From Phoronis australis (taxonomy: Eukaryota; Phoronida; Phoronidae): DNA of 64,000 nt. How positions within the stretch are numbered: the stretch's first letter is position 1; each line of letters opens with the position of its first letter. A program made the translations under genes and the position numbers. The notes beneath the pieces were generated by a model, which was not told the origin of the DNA, ran no database searches, and saw nothing but the letters and a program-made list of their open reading frames with translations. Location of the stretch: the NCBI GenBank assembly GCA_002633005.1, contig NMRA01000068.1:489480-553479 (forward strand), written 5' to 3'. Of this stretch, positions 37,921 to 49,938 are shown piece after piece.

Positions 37921-39202
37921 GTCGTAAATTGAGAGAAAAGATGCCGACAGTGAACCAAGAAAATTTAATAATTTTCATCACACTTACTGGCCTAGGTTTT
38001 GAATGTATTTGTCATATTTGGAAACTTGGTTAGTTGTCGAGGTCTCCAGAGGAGAGGAAGCAAAAATGGGCAACGGGGGAATTTTCTTTAATTTGAGTGT
38101 AAATTCTTGTGGAGCTCACTTGAAAAGAGCAGAGGGTGATTATTCTATAATCCAGATTAGCTTCGTAACATTCGGAGCATTCAAATTTTCTTTGAAAACC
38201 AATGCTTGGCCGGCAAAACGTCAAGCAAAGCCACCACATGAGGATAACACTAGATTTTGATTGGGTTAAGACCGCCGCTTTGATTGTAGCGAGTGTCATT
38301 TCCTTTCATTATTCTTCATTCATTCTGCAGCCGAATTCTCATCTCTCTAAAACTGATCGATTCAATCAATTTTCGTTTTGTCACCTGCTAATGCATCATT
38401 GGCCTAAAACTTGAAAGAAAAAGGCAGGAATCAACTAAAAACTCATACCTCTATTTCATATTGGACATCTGATTATCATATAGTCCTTGGTGGTGGTCTT
38501 TTCCCACAGTTTCTTTGTAATTCGCTAAAAGTCTAGATCACTCTTGTTTGCTTAGTTGACGTTGAAAGAAGGCTTCAAATTTTCCTCCAAACTTTTGAGT
38601 GTTGTTGAAGGTTACAAAGCATTATATCGTTTCATAGAACTGGACGGTAAAGTCAATTTTGATACCTGTTAGTAGACCAAAAACGGGTTTGGTATCCTTT
38701 TAAGACAGGGGAAAACAACTGTTTACAAATGTCATTTTTTTGTAAATTCTTCCGATCAAAATTTTGATTTATGTGATTTCCATTTAATGTTCTTCGAAGT
38801 TATTCCCCTTTCCATGAGATTAAAAGCAATAAAATTTAGATTTATTGCAGAAAATTATTGTTCTTTTGAAAATAAGAACTCCCAGGTACTTTATGTGATT
38901 ATCTTCATATTATGTCGATATGGATGTAAGCGGACGACAAGCCAGATAGTGCTGTGAAAAATCACACGCCAAGGAAGCCACGGCGACATTTAATGTAATT
39001 TCTCTTCTTGCACGTAACTTAGTTTCTTTTAAAAGAGAACGTCTTGGGGTGAACATTGCATGCTCCGACTCATTAATCCTAGTTCATCCACGTATTAATA
39101 ATAAATTTTGTTTGCGCACAGCACGAGCACAAGTGATTAATTACACCTTGCGATTGTCACCTTCAAGATAAAAACACAAATATGTTGTAAATCGACCACA
39201 CC
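37921..39202. other. Intergenic, possible 5' region of the next gene
   Basis: No domain is seen in any ORF here. The last 150 bases before 39203 are AT-rich and could hold a promoter, but I find no clear TATA or initiator. Confidence 0.35.
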
Positions 39203-39323
39203 ATGATCGGTCGAAGTATGAAAGCCTCAGATTGCCTAGTTTGTGTTCTGTGCTTTCTTGTCACTCATTTGTTGGCCACACGCGCTTTCGCGATCGGGCA
39301 CAGCGATCCTAACGCCGGAAACG
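39203..39323 (+). CDS. Probable first coding exon with signal peptide
   Basis: ATG at 39203 opens MIGRSMKASDCLVCVLCFLV, then THLLATRAFA with an AFA cleavage-type end, then IGHSDPNAGN. A strong donor gtaagt begins at 39324 (phase 1). A basic start, a hydrophobic core of about 15 residues and a small-x-small end are a standard signal peptide, so the product should be secreted or membrane-bound. The next exon is not found in the window with any confidence, so the intron may be long. I cannot name the protein. Confidence 0.6.
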
Positions 39324-39785
39324 GTAAGTAAAACGTTTGGAAACGAAACGCACCACTTATTTAAAATACAATATGACCAAGTAAAATTCTATATTGTCGC
39401 GTAATGATAAAATTAAACCAACTATTCTTTGTTTAGGACTAGATCAAGGGGGACTTCAAATGGTTAATATACATAGTTTCAGCTAAGCTTCAAAACTTGC
39501 CATGACCCGTACATATTTTGAAAGCCCCGCGTCTAAAAGTGGTCATTTACTCACTCTAGCCGTTTTTAAAGAAATTTGCTTCATTTGGAGAAGACTCTAT
39601 TAAGTCAAAATTGACTCTTATTGACAATTTCTATTGGTGTGATGAATGACAATTTTTATGAGAAAATAATCGATGCGCGCAAAGGAAAATTTTTAATCAA
39701 CATTTATGGTTTTTTAATAACTTGAGGATCGGAGGCAAAAGTCTTGGTTTGTAAATAACTTAAAATTTATCAGAGATAGGTGGCG
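39324..39785. other. Intron sequence, no feature recognised
   Basis: AT-rich; follows the signal-peptide exon and runs to a LINE fragment. Confidence 0.35.
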
Positions 39786-39789
39786 ATTT

Positions 39790-40490
39790 CGTTTGTTTAG
39801 ACAAACGAGTTCGATGTGAAAACCAACTTCGTGGAATATAATGGTATTGTTTCTGTTCTAAGAAGGTTTGAAAAAAAGTCTATTTCAAAGTAAATTTGAA
39901 AGTTTTATTATTTATTCTCCTTGCATGCCTGTAGCAATTACTCACTTACGGCAGAGTGCGAAGAGTTGTAGACATATGTGTTCTATCTTTAACGACATAA
40001 AGAAACCATTCAAGTCAGAGTGTAAGTAGAAAATAGAGTTAGGAGTTTAGATTGGAAGAAAATATACGCATTGCCTTATGAAATTACAAAGGATCCCAAC
40101 ATTAGTTCCAATTTAGAATATTACGCAAGATTATTGCGACAAATACGTTTTAGTCATAATCCAAGTTCGGAATTCTAATTTATATTCCTGATGTAATAAA
40201 GCTCCAGAGACGCTGTCACACCTTTTCTGGGAATGTCGCCATGAAGAAGATTTTTGGAAGGCTTTCAGAAAACTACTTCAAAAGTGTTACATTCAGCTTC
40301 CAAACTGTTTTTTCTCACAAACATGTTATTCTTGGACTTAATGAGACACAAGATTTTGCTATTACTAACCAAACAAACAGTACATTTTCAAGGAGAAATG
40401 TCACAAAAATATGCCCAATATTGACAAGTTTGTTACATATACTCAGCAGTACTAGAATGCTGAAAAATTAAATTTTGCATATGACAGCTT
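39790..40490 (+). pseudogene. LINE 3' fragment, plus-strand copy
   Basis: Starts with words such as AAAACCAACTTCGTGGAATA that match the complement of 21960-22010. It continues through the region equal to 21900-21540 and ends with SPETLSHLFWECRHEEDFWK in one frame. The same zf-RVT-type Cys and ET-x-HLF pattern is present. Stops and shifts break it. It is the same family as 21280-22440, in opposite orientation and probably inside the intron after 39323. Confidence 0.65.
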
Positions 40491-42450
40491 TTATGGGAAA
40501 TGTGAACATTTTCGTTTTTCACTTTAACTCCATGTAGCAGTTGCTCATTTTTTACTAGAATGGCCTTTCCTGAGGTGTTCATGCGTGTTTGAATGGGTGT
40601 CTTTTTGTTTTTGTTTTTGTACTTGTTTATCAATGGCATATATGTGAAAAAAATTTGTCAAATGTCTCCACTTTAGTTAAGATTATGAACATTGTCTATT
40701 ACCAGCAAGGTTTGTAGTTTGTAGGGAAGTCATTAAACAAAATTTGCTCAAGTTTTCGTTATTGACAGCAAGGTCATCAGCCTTTGAAAAATGGAAAAAT
40801 GACCGTTTTGGCAATTATTTTTGTGCGAAACAAATGAGGTTTTATCGTAGTTATTTTTATTTTTTCTTGTAACAATCTCTACATGTATTTCAATAAGCCA
40901 GCCGAATGGATTATTTACGCAGCGTTACAGGATTTTGTTGATGCAAAAACAATTTGAATTCTTTATTGGTGGCACTAAAGCAATTAAAATTGCTCTCGAG
41001 ATATTATAATTTAATCTTGAAAAATTAGAAAGATCAAATTGGTTACATCGCAAATGAAAAATCCGACTGGCATTAGAATATGAACCCACAGTAGTTAAAG
41101 ATAGCAACGATAAGAGCATTGCATGAGTTTTAAAAAAAGAACTTATAAAATGAGGAGCAGAGGATACTCTTTAAGCTTCAATTTAGTTATAAACTTCTTA
41201 AAACGGAATTTAAAGCAAATTAGTCCATTCAAAACGTAAGCCCAATTTATGCCCATTCAACACAATTTCAAACATTTTCAGACTTACCTGAATTTACTAA
41301 AAGTTTTCTAGTTTAATTCATATTTTTTGTGGTGCACTATCACCTAATGGGTGGTACTCACGCAACTGCCGCCATATGTAATGAGATTTACGGAGAAGCC
41401 CGCCCCAGTAAAACAAGGCAAACACAAAAATAGGGTTGAAAATTACCAAATGTTTATACCTTGCGTTGAGAATTTGTGAATGTAAAGGAAAGAGCGTCTT
41501 TAACTGTTCTGGAACACCCATCTAACCACTTTGATGTTATTGTCACCTGCTGAAATTTTTAACCAAGCCTAACGCTAGACTGAAATTAATGTGACGCTGA
41601 TTGCATTCCCAGTAAACGACGTTTCTAAAAGTTGCATGAACCGTCTAAAAATCTACAAGGAGTCTTAAAAGAATCTTAACTTCAACTCGAACCAAATATT
41701 CCAATTACCGGCCATTCATATTCCTTATATATTATATATATTCTATTAATCGCCTTTTTCAGTTCTGCGCTTGAACATTTACATAGAACAAAAGTCGCAC
41801 GGTAAAAATGGCGTTCGGCCTATGTCTCCACAGAGATTTTGAAAAATACGAGAACCTGTCACGTGCCGATTTCACCAGAACTATTCGCATTTGATTGGTG
41901 GAAATTCGTAACTCAACTTCGAATAATTTCTTGGAATCTAGACTGAACCAATGCGACCATTGGTCGGATACCTTCAAGCTTTCAGGAAAACTGTTATCGT
42001 ACCATTGCTCCCAACGGCCGGTAAATGTAGCACCGAGAAAGGGTGATGTACGGCAATATTATAGATTTAGAACAGATTAAAGGTTTTACCCTTAAGAAGT
42101 TATAGACAATAAATTTAGCAAGCACAAAACTTGATGCAGATAAGCCACCTGTCCATGTTGAACACGTTCATGTTACAGAGAAATCTTCCGGAGCGTAAAT
42201 AGGCTGATTTTGAAGAAGCCTACAACATGTTTGTAACAAGTTCGGGCGAGGCATACACAATGGTGTTTTTAAAAGAGCCTTTATTGCACTTGAAGAAAAT
42301 AAACTTAAACACGTTACTCTACGCAAACAATAAAGTACAATTATTGCAATGCAATAGGTCAGTCTACAATCTTACAATAAGTTAATTACCTATAACTTAC
42401 CAACTAAGTACCGGTAACCACAAACTAAGGAACATCAAGATTACAATCAA
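40491..42450. other. Sequence with no recognised feature
   Basis: No ORF with a visible domain on either strand. No clear tandem repeat. Confidence 0.35.
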
Positions 42451-42833
42451 TGACACATGATAGCTGCTGTACACAAACATTGACGAGTTTCAATGTTAAC
42501 TGAGTGACAATGACTGCTGAACTGAATCTACTATCAATACAACTGACTGACACTGTAATTTAAAGAAAAGAATATTATCAATGCATGACAAGCAAACCAA
42601 CGCCTATAAACATGGCGGCAAACAACATGACAAATTATAATCACAATGGTAGCTTACGTTGAACTTTCCACACATGTACATAGTTACCCACACTGCCGAT
42701 TTTCAACCACAGTACCAGACTATTATATGACGAGTTAAGCACAATTATATAGAACAAATACAAACTAACTTGGGGCGAATTCAAGCACCTCCTATACCAA
42801 CAAGGGATGAAGACCACTCCCTTTTCATCGCGG

Positions 42834-42932
42834 GGCACCTGTATTGCCAGTGTCCCATTCATAGGCACCTGTATTGCCAGTGTCTCTCACTCACACCATT
42901 TCTCACCCTCGGACGCCTGTATTGCCAGTGTC
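42834..42932. repeat. Three copies of CTGTATTGCCAGTGTC
   Basis: Copies at about 42834-42854 and 42864-42884 (both led by GGCAC) and 42914-42932 (led by GACGC), with spacings of about 30 and 48 bp. They mark the left end of the insert and may be binding sites for a mobile-element protein (inference). Confidence 0.7.
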
Positions 42933-43470
42933 CTAATTCCCTTATTCCCCATTTTCATTGCCACGCCCTTTCCACTCACCTTTTTGGGGTTCTCCCTCCC
43001 GGGCGGTCTTTCCCGCCCCTTTTACATTTGTTGTTGGTTTACCTCATGCCCTATTATGGGTTATTCTATACTTAGCTTTTTTTCCCATACTTTATATAGG
43101 TTTACTTTTGCCGGGGCATCGTTTTGCTGTTGCTTATCTGTATGTTGTTTGTACATGTCACCGTTTTTGTTTCCTTATACCTATATCGACAGCATGCTTT
43201 TGGTAGGTTGATATGTCCCTTATGTATATTCCTTAAATTTTATCTATTCATGTTAGCTTTATATCCCACTGGTTTTCAATTACTATGGTTTCGCCACCTT
43301 GTTTTGTCGCTCCATGATTTTATTTTTATTGTATCATGCTACCTGGCTGTACTACTCCATGTTTGCATTTCCTTTTACGGGCTTACTTTTGCCCCCGTTT
43401 TCTTATGCTACTTTTGTCAGCCTCGCTCGCTCTCCCTTGGGTGGGCGGATGCATCCTTCTGCTGCATCTG

Positions 43471-43639
43471 TGGCAGATTGTCACCCACCTTTACAGTGCA
43501 ACATGTTATATAACTTTTGTAATTACTGATATCTGTAGTAGTTTAGTTTGTCATAATATATATGACCTTTTATCTCAACTACATGTGTTGTTTCACTGTA
43601 AACTAGCTTCGGTATCGCTTCGCAGTTAGCGCATATAAA
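43471..43639. repeat. 169-bp direct repeat, copy 1
   Basis: TGGCAGATTGTCACCCACCT to GCATATAAA. Only about two differences from 43950-44118, so the duplication is recent or maintained by conversion. Confidence 0.85.
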
Positions 43640-43949
43640 AATTATTTAAGTATTAAATTATTTTATGTAAGCTATACTGCCTCCTCCTCATTATCATATT
43701 GTTTGGATTCTCTGGTCAGTGACCCTCTTTGTTTTACGATTATTGGTTTAATTGTACCACGTGATCTCTTTGTCTTGTTGCAACACTGGGCCATCGTCCA
43801 CAATTCTCTCCAACTTTCATTTTTCACTCAATTTCTCTTTCCCTCCCTCCCTCAAACCAATTTTCATTCTTTCCCTTTATCCTCAAATTTCACATGTCGC
43901 TGTCCCGGTGTTGCTGTTATTCTTCCGCATATTGTTTCTTAACTTACTA

Positions 43950-44118
43950 TGGCAGATTGTCACCCACCTTTACAGTGCAACATGTTATATAACTTTTGTA
44001 ATTACTGATATCTGTAGTAGTTTAGTTTGTCATAATATATATGACCTTTTATCTCAACTACATTTGTTGTTTCACTGTAAACTAGCTTCGATATCGCTTC
44101 GCAGTTAGCGCATATAAA
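43950..44118. repeat. 169-bp direct repeat, copy 2
   Basis: Partner of 43471-43639; differs at ACATTTGTTG and TTCGATATC. It ends where the LTR sequence resumes, so it is the terminal part of the insert. Confidence 0.85.
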
Positions 44119-44699
44119 TAACCCCAAGTCAAATCTTCAACTGCAAAACAATGACCTGTAGATCTCCTCACTGATTGGTCGACCCCTCAAAACAACTGCT
44201 ATCTCTATGAATATCTGAAAAAAAAACCCAAATGGTTATACAATAACATAGAAAATGTACAAGTATCACATACTCCCTCACGACTAAAATGTCGTCCTTG
44301 TCATCGATCAACATCCATGATGTCGAACACAATTCACACAACTCAGGTTTTTTAAATAACCACTTGTCCCACAGACTCTCCGAAAAGCCAATTCGGCGCA
44401 TCAGCATTAGCTCATATCATAATCAGTCTGCCACGTTTTCTTCTAATCCGCGTCGATTTCCGACACTGCACAACATGACTGGACTCAGATACAGCAACAG
44501 CAGAACGGTTGCATGCTCATCACTAGACCCAGGATCCTTATCCACATTAACAAATGATCACTACAATGTATCTTCTACGTCATGTGTCTGATTATTGCTC
44601 TTAGGGACTAAGTACAGCATCAGCGGCCATGACATTCTCCACTAACACAGTTCCTCCCCGGTGAAAACTCCTGACCATCGTGTTCTACCCCAAAAGTAA

Positions 44700-45748
44700 C
44701 CGATCCACCACCACTACACATGTTGCACTTCTTCTGTAAACTTTTCTTAACAGTTAGCTTTGGTCGGACACTGTGACCAGCCTCACGGCCATTGATAATC
44801 AGCGAACCCACAGAATGCAGCGGATTGCCATGAAAAGTTCGTTCACGACCGGCACGATCCTCTAAACACAGCAAACACTTGGATTTCACGATTTCGCTGT
44901 TTCTTCACAATATAACCATATTTATGACATTTATCTTCAATTTTATGCTTACCATCAAAAAGTACTACATTCACGAGAACGCGATCGCCAAACTCAATCG
45001 TCGTCCCACTAACTGACAAATAATAATTTCCTTTTGTCTCTGACGGACCTTCACTACTTTTTCCGTACTAGGCCATATACCTCCGCAAAACGCAATTTCA
45101 TGGAGTCCAAACACTTCGTTCTGATGACTTTAGGAATATTAATTTCCAAGCCAAATGTTAACTTCACTGGCAATCTAGCTCTCGATAGAACATTGAATAA
45201 ACCGAAGCACACCGTGTACATTCATGTTTTTTCGCGTTGTAGGCGTGTACAAGATTTATTTGGTTTTAAGTTACCAAGCGTATTAAGTAACGCCCAATTA
45301 AATCTCCCGGTCATATTATTACCGATGGGATGGTAACTTGTTGTCATATGCTTCACAATTACACTGATATGACACAATTCCTTTATTAAAGTACTCTTTA
45401 TGTTAGCGCCTTGATCAGAATGAAAACGTTAGGCATCCCATAATGCACCACCAAGTTATTAAACAGCGCTTTAACTGTGGTTTTTGCCATTTGATTTCTG
45501 ATTGGTATCGCTTGGATATATCTAGTGAAATGGTCCGTAATGAGAAAAATATTTTGAAATCCACCTTTCGACGCTTCCAAGGTTAGATGATATATACATA
45601 CACGCTCCATTGGTTGCGTAGAAATCATGTTGCTAACAATATCTCCAATCTCTGTTGATCTGCCTGCGATATAACACACCTTGGAGAAGATACATGGACA
45701 AATCCTGTTCACCACGTGCAAGCTGACTTCGTCGAGACTTGTTACCAT
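44700..45748 (-). pseudogene. Integrase remnant of the decayed gypsy element
   Basis: On the minus strand MERVCIYHLTLEASKGGFQN and ITDHFTRYIQAIPIRNQMAK give the first Asp of the DDE core. A later frame gives SDQGANIKSTLIKELC and YHPIGNNMTGRFNWALLNTL. The C-terminal part has GKHKIEDKCHKYG and RTFHGNPLHSVGSL, like the tail of Ty3/gypsy integrases. Several frameshifts separate the blocks, so no complete protein is made. Confidence 0.7.
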
Positions 45749-45779
45749 TTATTACTAACTCCATTCATTTCTTCAAGAA

Positions 45780-46320
45780 CTTCTCCTGCGTTCACGGCCA
45801 TGCTGTTTAGATGTTCAGTCGCGTCTTCTGAGCAAAGTTTGTCGTTCGTTGGAGTGACGCTGTCAGGCTCCACAATCATTCTTTGAGCTCCACCGGAGTG
45901 TCGAAGGTAGGGTAGTTCTGCAGTAAGTGTTCAGATGTCTGGGGGCCAATGCCACATGGGCACTCATTTGAGTGATAGTTTTTCAGGCTATACAGGGAAA
46001 GGGGCTGACAGTAAACTGAAGATGATGATTTGTTCTTTCTTGTCTAGCTGGTAGACACAGTCTTATTCAATCCACAGACTAAGGCATTCCCTCCAGACAT
46101 TTCTTAAGTGGCTTCATAGGATGATGTGGGCGCCATCTGTCCCAGTTTGCTTCCTGCCTTGGCTTCCTCGTTGCAGCTGATACCGCAGTGGTAGAGAATC
46201 CATTGCATCACAACAGTGGTTTCGGAATGTGCATCTCCTGCTTGATGTCTTGCAGGATCTGGTCTCTTCCTCTCGTCTGGAGGCTCTGCAAGAGAGATCG
46301 GCAGTCTAAGCACATTACTA
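45780..46320 (-). pseudogene. LINE RNase H / C-terminal fragment
   Basis: On the minus strand WILYHCGISCNEEAKAGSKL resembles the end of a LINE-encoded RNase H (xWIPxHCGIxGNExAD type). It is followed by ECPCGIGPQTSEHLLQNYPT, a Cys-rich tail found after such domains. The frame breaks between them. It occupies the place where the gypsy RT/RNase H would be expected and is probably a later insertion. Confidence 0.6.
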
Positions 46321-46398
46321 GCGTTGGGGATTACCAGACCTCTTTTTGCAAACTCATTAAACCATGATGTAAAAACATTTCATGTTAAAAAGGCGCAA

Positions 46399-46858
46399 TG
46401 ACACGTACCACTTCAATGTGAGTTGAGTGATTATGACTACTAAAGTGAAGCTACTGTCAATGTAACTGATTGACAATGTAATTTAAGAAAAAGAACATGA
46501 TCAGCACATGAAAAACAAGCGGAAAACAACATGACAAAGCATAATCACAAATGCTAGCTTGCGTTGAACTTTCTAAAAATACATAGGATATACACAGCGC
46601 CGATCACCAACCAGAGTACAAGACTGAAATAAGACTAATGTACCAGTTAAAACACAATGACATAAAATAAATAAAAACTAACCTGAGACAGACTCAAACA
46701 CCTCTTACACCAACAGAGTAAATACACCCTAACTCAAATTTTCAACGGTAAATCAATGACTTACAAATCTCCCCACTGATTGGGCGATCCGTCAAAACAA
46801 CTATATATATGAACAAAAAATGGTTACAAAACTACATAGAAAATATACTACTGTCATA
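46399..46858 (-). repeat. Right (5') LTR of the decayed gypsy element
   Basis: About 460 bp; the uninterrupted partner of 42451-44270. It contains ATAATCACAAATGCTAGCTT and ACTGATTGGGCGATC-type blocks shared with the left LTR. Confidence 0.6.
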
Positions 46859-46994
46859 CGTTTATCTTGTCAAAAATATTCAATGCTGAATTAGACCTCA
46901 TGTCACTATGAAATTCGTCTCATTTTGTACCTTGTGTACAAACGACCTCTGGCTTGTGTGGAGAACACTTAAAAGTCGTTGCTATGGAACTTAT

Positions 46995-48237
46995 GGTTAT
47001 CTCAAGACTTATTTAGTGGCATCCATTCTAACTCGTATATAAAAACTAGACTTTGTCAACTAGTAAAAGTTTTATTTTCTGAAAGAATAAAATCAGATAA
47101 TATACGTATATGATTTATATTTATGTGTCATTATTAACCCTTTTTAAAGTCAAATTTTCAAAAAGGTACATTCCTAGCAAAATAGCCCCTCAGTCGATTT
47201 TAACGAAACTTTTTTATATGAGAACTTCACCAGTTACCTCAAAATCACTGTTAAGAATTTTCGATTTGTGGAAGCCGAGAAAAGGCCGATTAAGTTGTGA
47301 GAGGTGAAAGTCTCAACGTCTTCGGTTACTAGTGAAAACTTGTTTTCGGCCAGTACAGCCTATACATGCCTTAACCATGTTCGCTGTTTCAACATTCACG
47401 CGCAATGTCAGCTGAATTTGCAGTCATGCGGGGGAAGACAACATATTTAGTGGGTCAAGCTGGAGCATTGCGGTCAACTTAACAGTAGGTCAATAGTTAA
47501 TTGTTGTACACACCAGGCGTCGGAAGACAGATATGAAACCCAAGTACGAAATGAATAACAGAAATAAAGTCGCAGGTTCAGGAGCGGATCCAGGATTTTT
47601 AAAAAAGGGGTCGGATCAAGGATTTTTTTAAAAGTCAACAATTTGAAAATTACAGATTTGATATCACTAAAATCAAATGAAAATTGGGGTCCGAACCCTT
47701 TGACTTCTTGGAACAACCTATATGCTTAAGGCGCGTCGTGAGCATGAGATCGAAACAGCGAAATGTCAAATTACCTATCATTGAGGAATTTGGTTGAGGA
47801 TTTGTCTCTTTTCACAACTTGCTGTGTTCGTGAACACAAAGTCACAGAAGCGTGAATCGACTCGTAGCATTTTTTCTCAACGATCGTATGCATGCAGACA
47901 CACAACTCTTTCAGGATCAAAACAACGTTTTGTCTTCGTTTTCCCCGACGTACGGTATGTACAAATCGGCTCGGTGAATGGAAAGTCTCAGCATACATGC
48001 GGAGCTGCCGCCTGGCGGGAGATTCGATTTGAGTGACAGCCCCGTAACCTTTGACCTCGGATAAGTAGTAAACACATTTCTAGGCGGTTGTGCAGTTCCA
48101 TGATGGTTCTGTTAAGTGTTTTTCTCGCTACAAGGTACATATTTCGTATTTGAACTTCCCCGAGAATGAAGACATTTCGCTAGACATATGTGAAGTATTG
48201 TAAAAGCCCAGTTTTTGTGAGTGAGGTTTGAGATACC
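46995..48237. mobile_element. TTAA-flanked inverted-repeat element, copy 2 (inverted)
   Basis: This is the reverse complement of 10492-11773. Shared words include TTTGACCTCGGATAAGTAG against its complement near 10680, and ATTCTAACTCGTA against 11740. The left tip GGTTATCTCAAGACTTATT is preceded by TTAT (one change from TTAA); the right tip is followed by TTAA at 48238. A 140-bp MITE sits inside at 47581-47720. No transposase ORF. Confidence 0.72.
47581..47720. repeat. MITE-like GGATCC-family copy nested in the TTAA element
   Basis: Begins GGAGCGGATCCAGGATTTTT and shares the middle and right parts with 35883-36030. The equivalent place in copy 1 of the TTAA element has no such sequence, so this is a nested insertion. 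Confidence 0.68.
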
Positions 48238-48241
48238 TTAA

Positions 48242-49580
48242 TAACTACATGCAATTCGTACTTTGCTGAAAGTAACTTGGTTGATGCCACTCAGACATAG
48301 TTGACGCGTTGCTTGCATGAACACCGCCAGACGGAACTGCACAAAGATTTTAGTTTCTGCGTAAAAAATGTCACTGTTCAAAACACAAAACCTTTTCGGC
48401 AACTTCATATTTTTTGGGATCGCAGAACCACAACCCTCGAAGAAGCAATCTTTTGCTTCAGATAACGTAGTGCTTAAAATTGGTTTCAACTTGTTCCTCA
48501 CCCAGATGAGAGAGGATTTTAGTTTGGCAAGGAAATGACAGCTCGGTACTCCTTCAGTCATTCCATGCTCGACGGATAAACTGAAACTCCAGTACAAACC
48601 AACTTGAAGTGCCTGATCTCCAACAATGACGGATTGTCATCTCTCTTGAAGCCATGGAATCACCTCTTATTTGAGTGAGAAAAATGAGCCCAATTTCATA
48701 ACAATAAATGGTCTAAATCAAACGTTGTTTTTATTGTTAAGGAAGGCGGGTTTATAGCCGCTTTAAATCAAATAATTATCAATTTTCCGGTTAGCCCACC
48801 TTTCGTCACATGTTCATAATTAGTATAGATAAAACTGATGATAAGCAATAAAATGAGTCCTTATGGTATGAAACGCCAAAATTGTGAAACAAATGTGCTT
48901 TCAAACTAAAACGCCGGCACAGCACTGACTTATTCAATGAGTGCTTTTCAAACCTCATAAGTGACTACTTTGTCCAAATATCGGTTTATTTCAGACTCTG
49001 ACAACTTTTCGACAACTAACCGCGTGAATCCATGGTTAAAGATGAACGACAAGGACCTCAAATCACGAGCTTTCAAGAGAGTTTACATGAAAGAAATGGA
49101 AAAGAGCGAGCAAGCGAATTTGGGACAATACCCACTCACCCTATCTCCGATCTGCTCTCAACAGGAAGAGAATTGCCTAACGCGAGCTTTTCTATTTTCT
49201 GGAACCATTGGTGCTCCCTGCTCATATGTGCTGAATTACTGTCGATTGAAGAACCCAAGGAAAAGGATCACGACTGGATTTTGGTGAAGCGTGGCAACGA
49301 ATGTCCTCAAATCTTATATTTTAAGCAAAAGAATATTTCTTATCTATTTACAGCCTAACCATAGAAACCTGAATGGAGATGATTCGGTCTAGGTGGTATC
49401 GAATATTCCTTCCGTGAGAGCTATTACTTTCTACCATCAAAGCAAATTTAAATATCACCTAAGGATGATACGTGCGGTCTTGGACAAGTTTACCAGTCCT
49501 GTTTTATATACATTTATTGCCCAGACAATACCACAAAGCCAGTCTGAGGTTGGGCGCCTCAGACCCAGCTTCAACAAAAT
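48242..49580. other. Intergenic, no recognised gene
   Basis: Two overlapping open frames at 48961-49358 show no domain. The motif GGTTTATAGCCGCTTTAA at 48749 is another member of the scattered motif family. Confidence 0.35.
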
Positions 49581-49783
49581 TATATAATATTAAACAATAA
49601 ATATGTGTAAAGGCAATGGAATGTAACTGAAGAGGGAAAAGAGGGACGGGGCAAGGACTTTCGCGCACCATTCATGCAAACACTCACGCCTTGCTTTGAT
49701 ATGGTGTCTGGTGAAATAATGCACAATGAAAGGCAAAGAAAAAAATATATATAAAAATATAGGTACATATCACAAACATGTAT

Positions 49784-49786
<3 letters not shown>

Positions 49787-49820
<34 letters not shown>

Positions 49821-49840
49821 NCACACACACACACACACAC
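49787..49840. repeat. CA microsatellite interrupted by an N
   Basis: (CA)n on the + strand with N at 49821. The N probably marks an unresolved repeat length in assembly, so the length here is not reliable. Confidence 0.9.
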
Positions 49841-49938
49841 AAACACACATATGTGCATATTAATATACATACATACATGAAAATATATACATATATGTAT
49901 TTGATGTATTTGGGTAGCAGGCCTTCTTTTATACATGT

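Larger units (their letters stand above)
42803..44118. mobile_element. 1.3-kb pyrimidine-rich insert with 169-bp direct repeats
   Basis: The insert is T/C-rich on the + strand and carries no coherent ORF product. It has CTGTATTGCCAGTGTC three times near the left end, and a 169-bp segment twice (43471-43639 and 43950-44118), with the second copy at the right border. I do not recognise the class. It is absent from the right LTR, so it arrived after the gypsy element. Confidence 0.55.
42451..44270 (-). repeat. Left LTR of the decayed gypsy element, split by an insert
   Basis: LTR sequence is 42451-42802 and about 44114-44270, with a 1.3-kb foreign insert between. Alignment to 46399-46858 places the break after ACCAACAAGGG, where the right LTR runs on without interruption. 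Confidence 0.6.
42451..46858 (-). mobile_element. Decayed Ty3/gypsy element with LTRs of about 460 bp
   Basis: Left LTR 42451-44270 (split by an insert) and right LTR 46399-46858 both begin TGACAC and end near TATCACA or TGTCATA. They match over their length, including TTGAACTTTC and CCCACTGATTGG-type blocks, but with strong divergence. The element is on the minus strand, with an integrase remnant at 44700-45748. A LINE fragment lies where RT should be. No target duplication is visible. Old and inactive. Confidence 0.65.

Noticed and set aside
43124-43513. 129-codon ORF in the pyrimidine-rich insert
   Set aside because: Several frames are open at once because of the T/C-rich composition; it has no domain.
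48961-49358. Two overlapping 108-codon ORFs
   Set aside because: No recognisable domain, and the two frames overlap on the same strand; likely chance.
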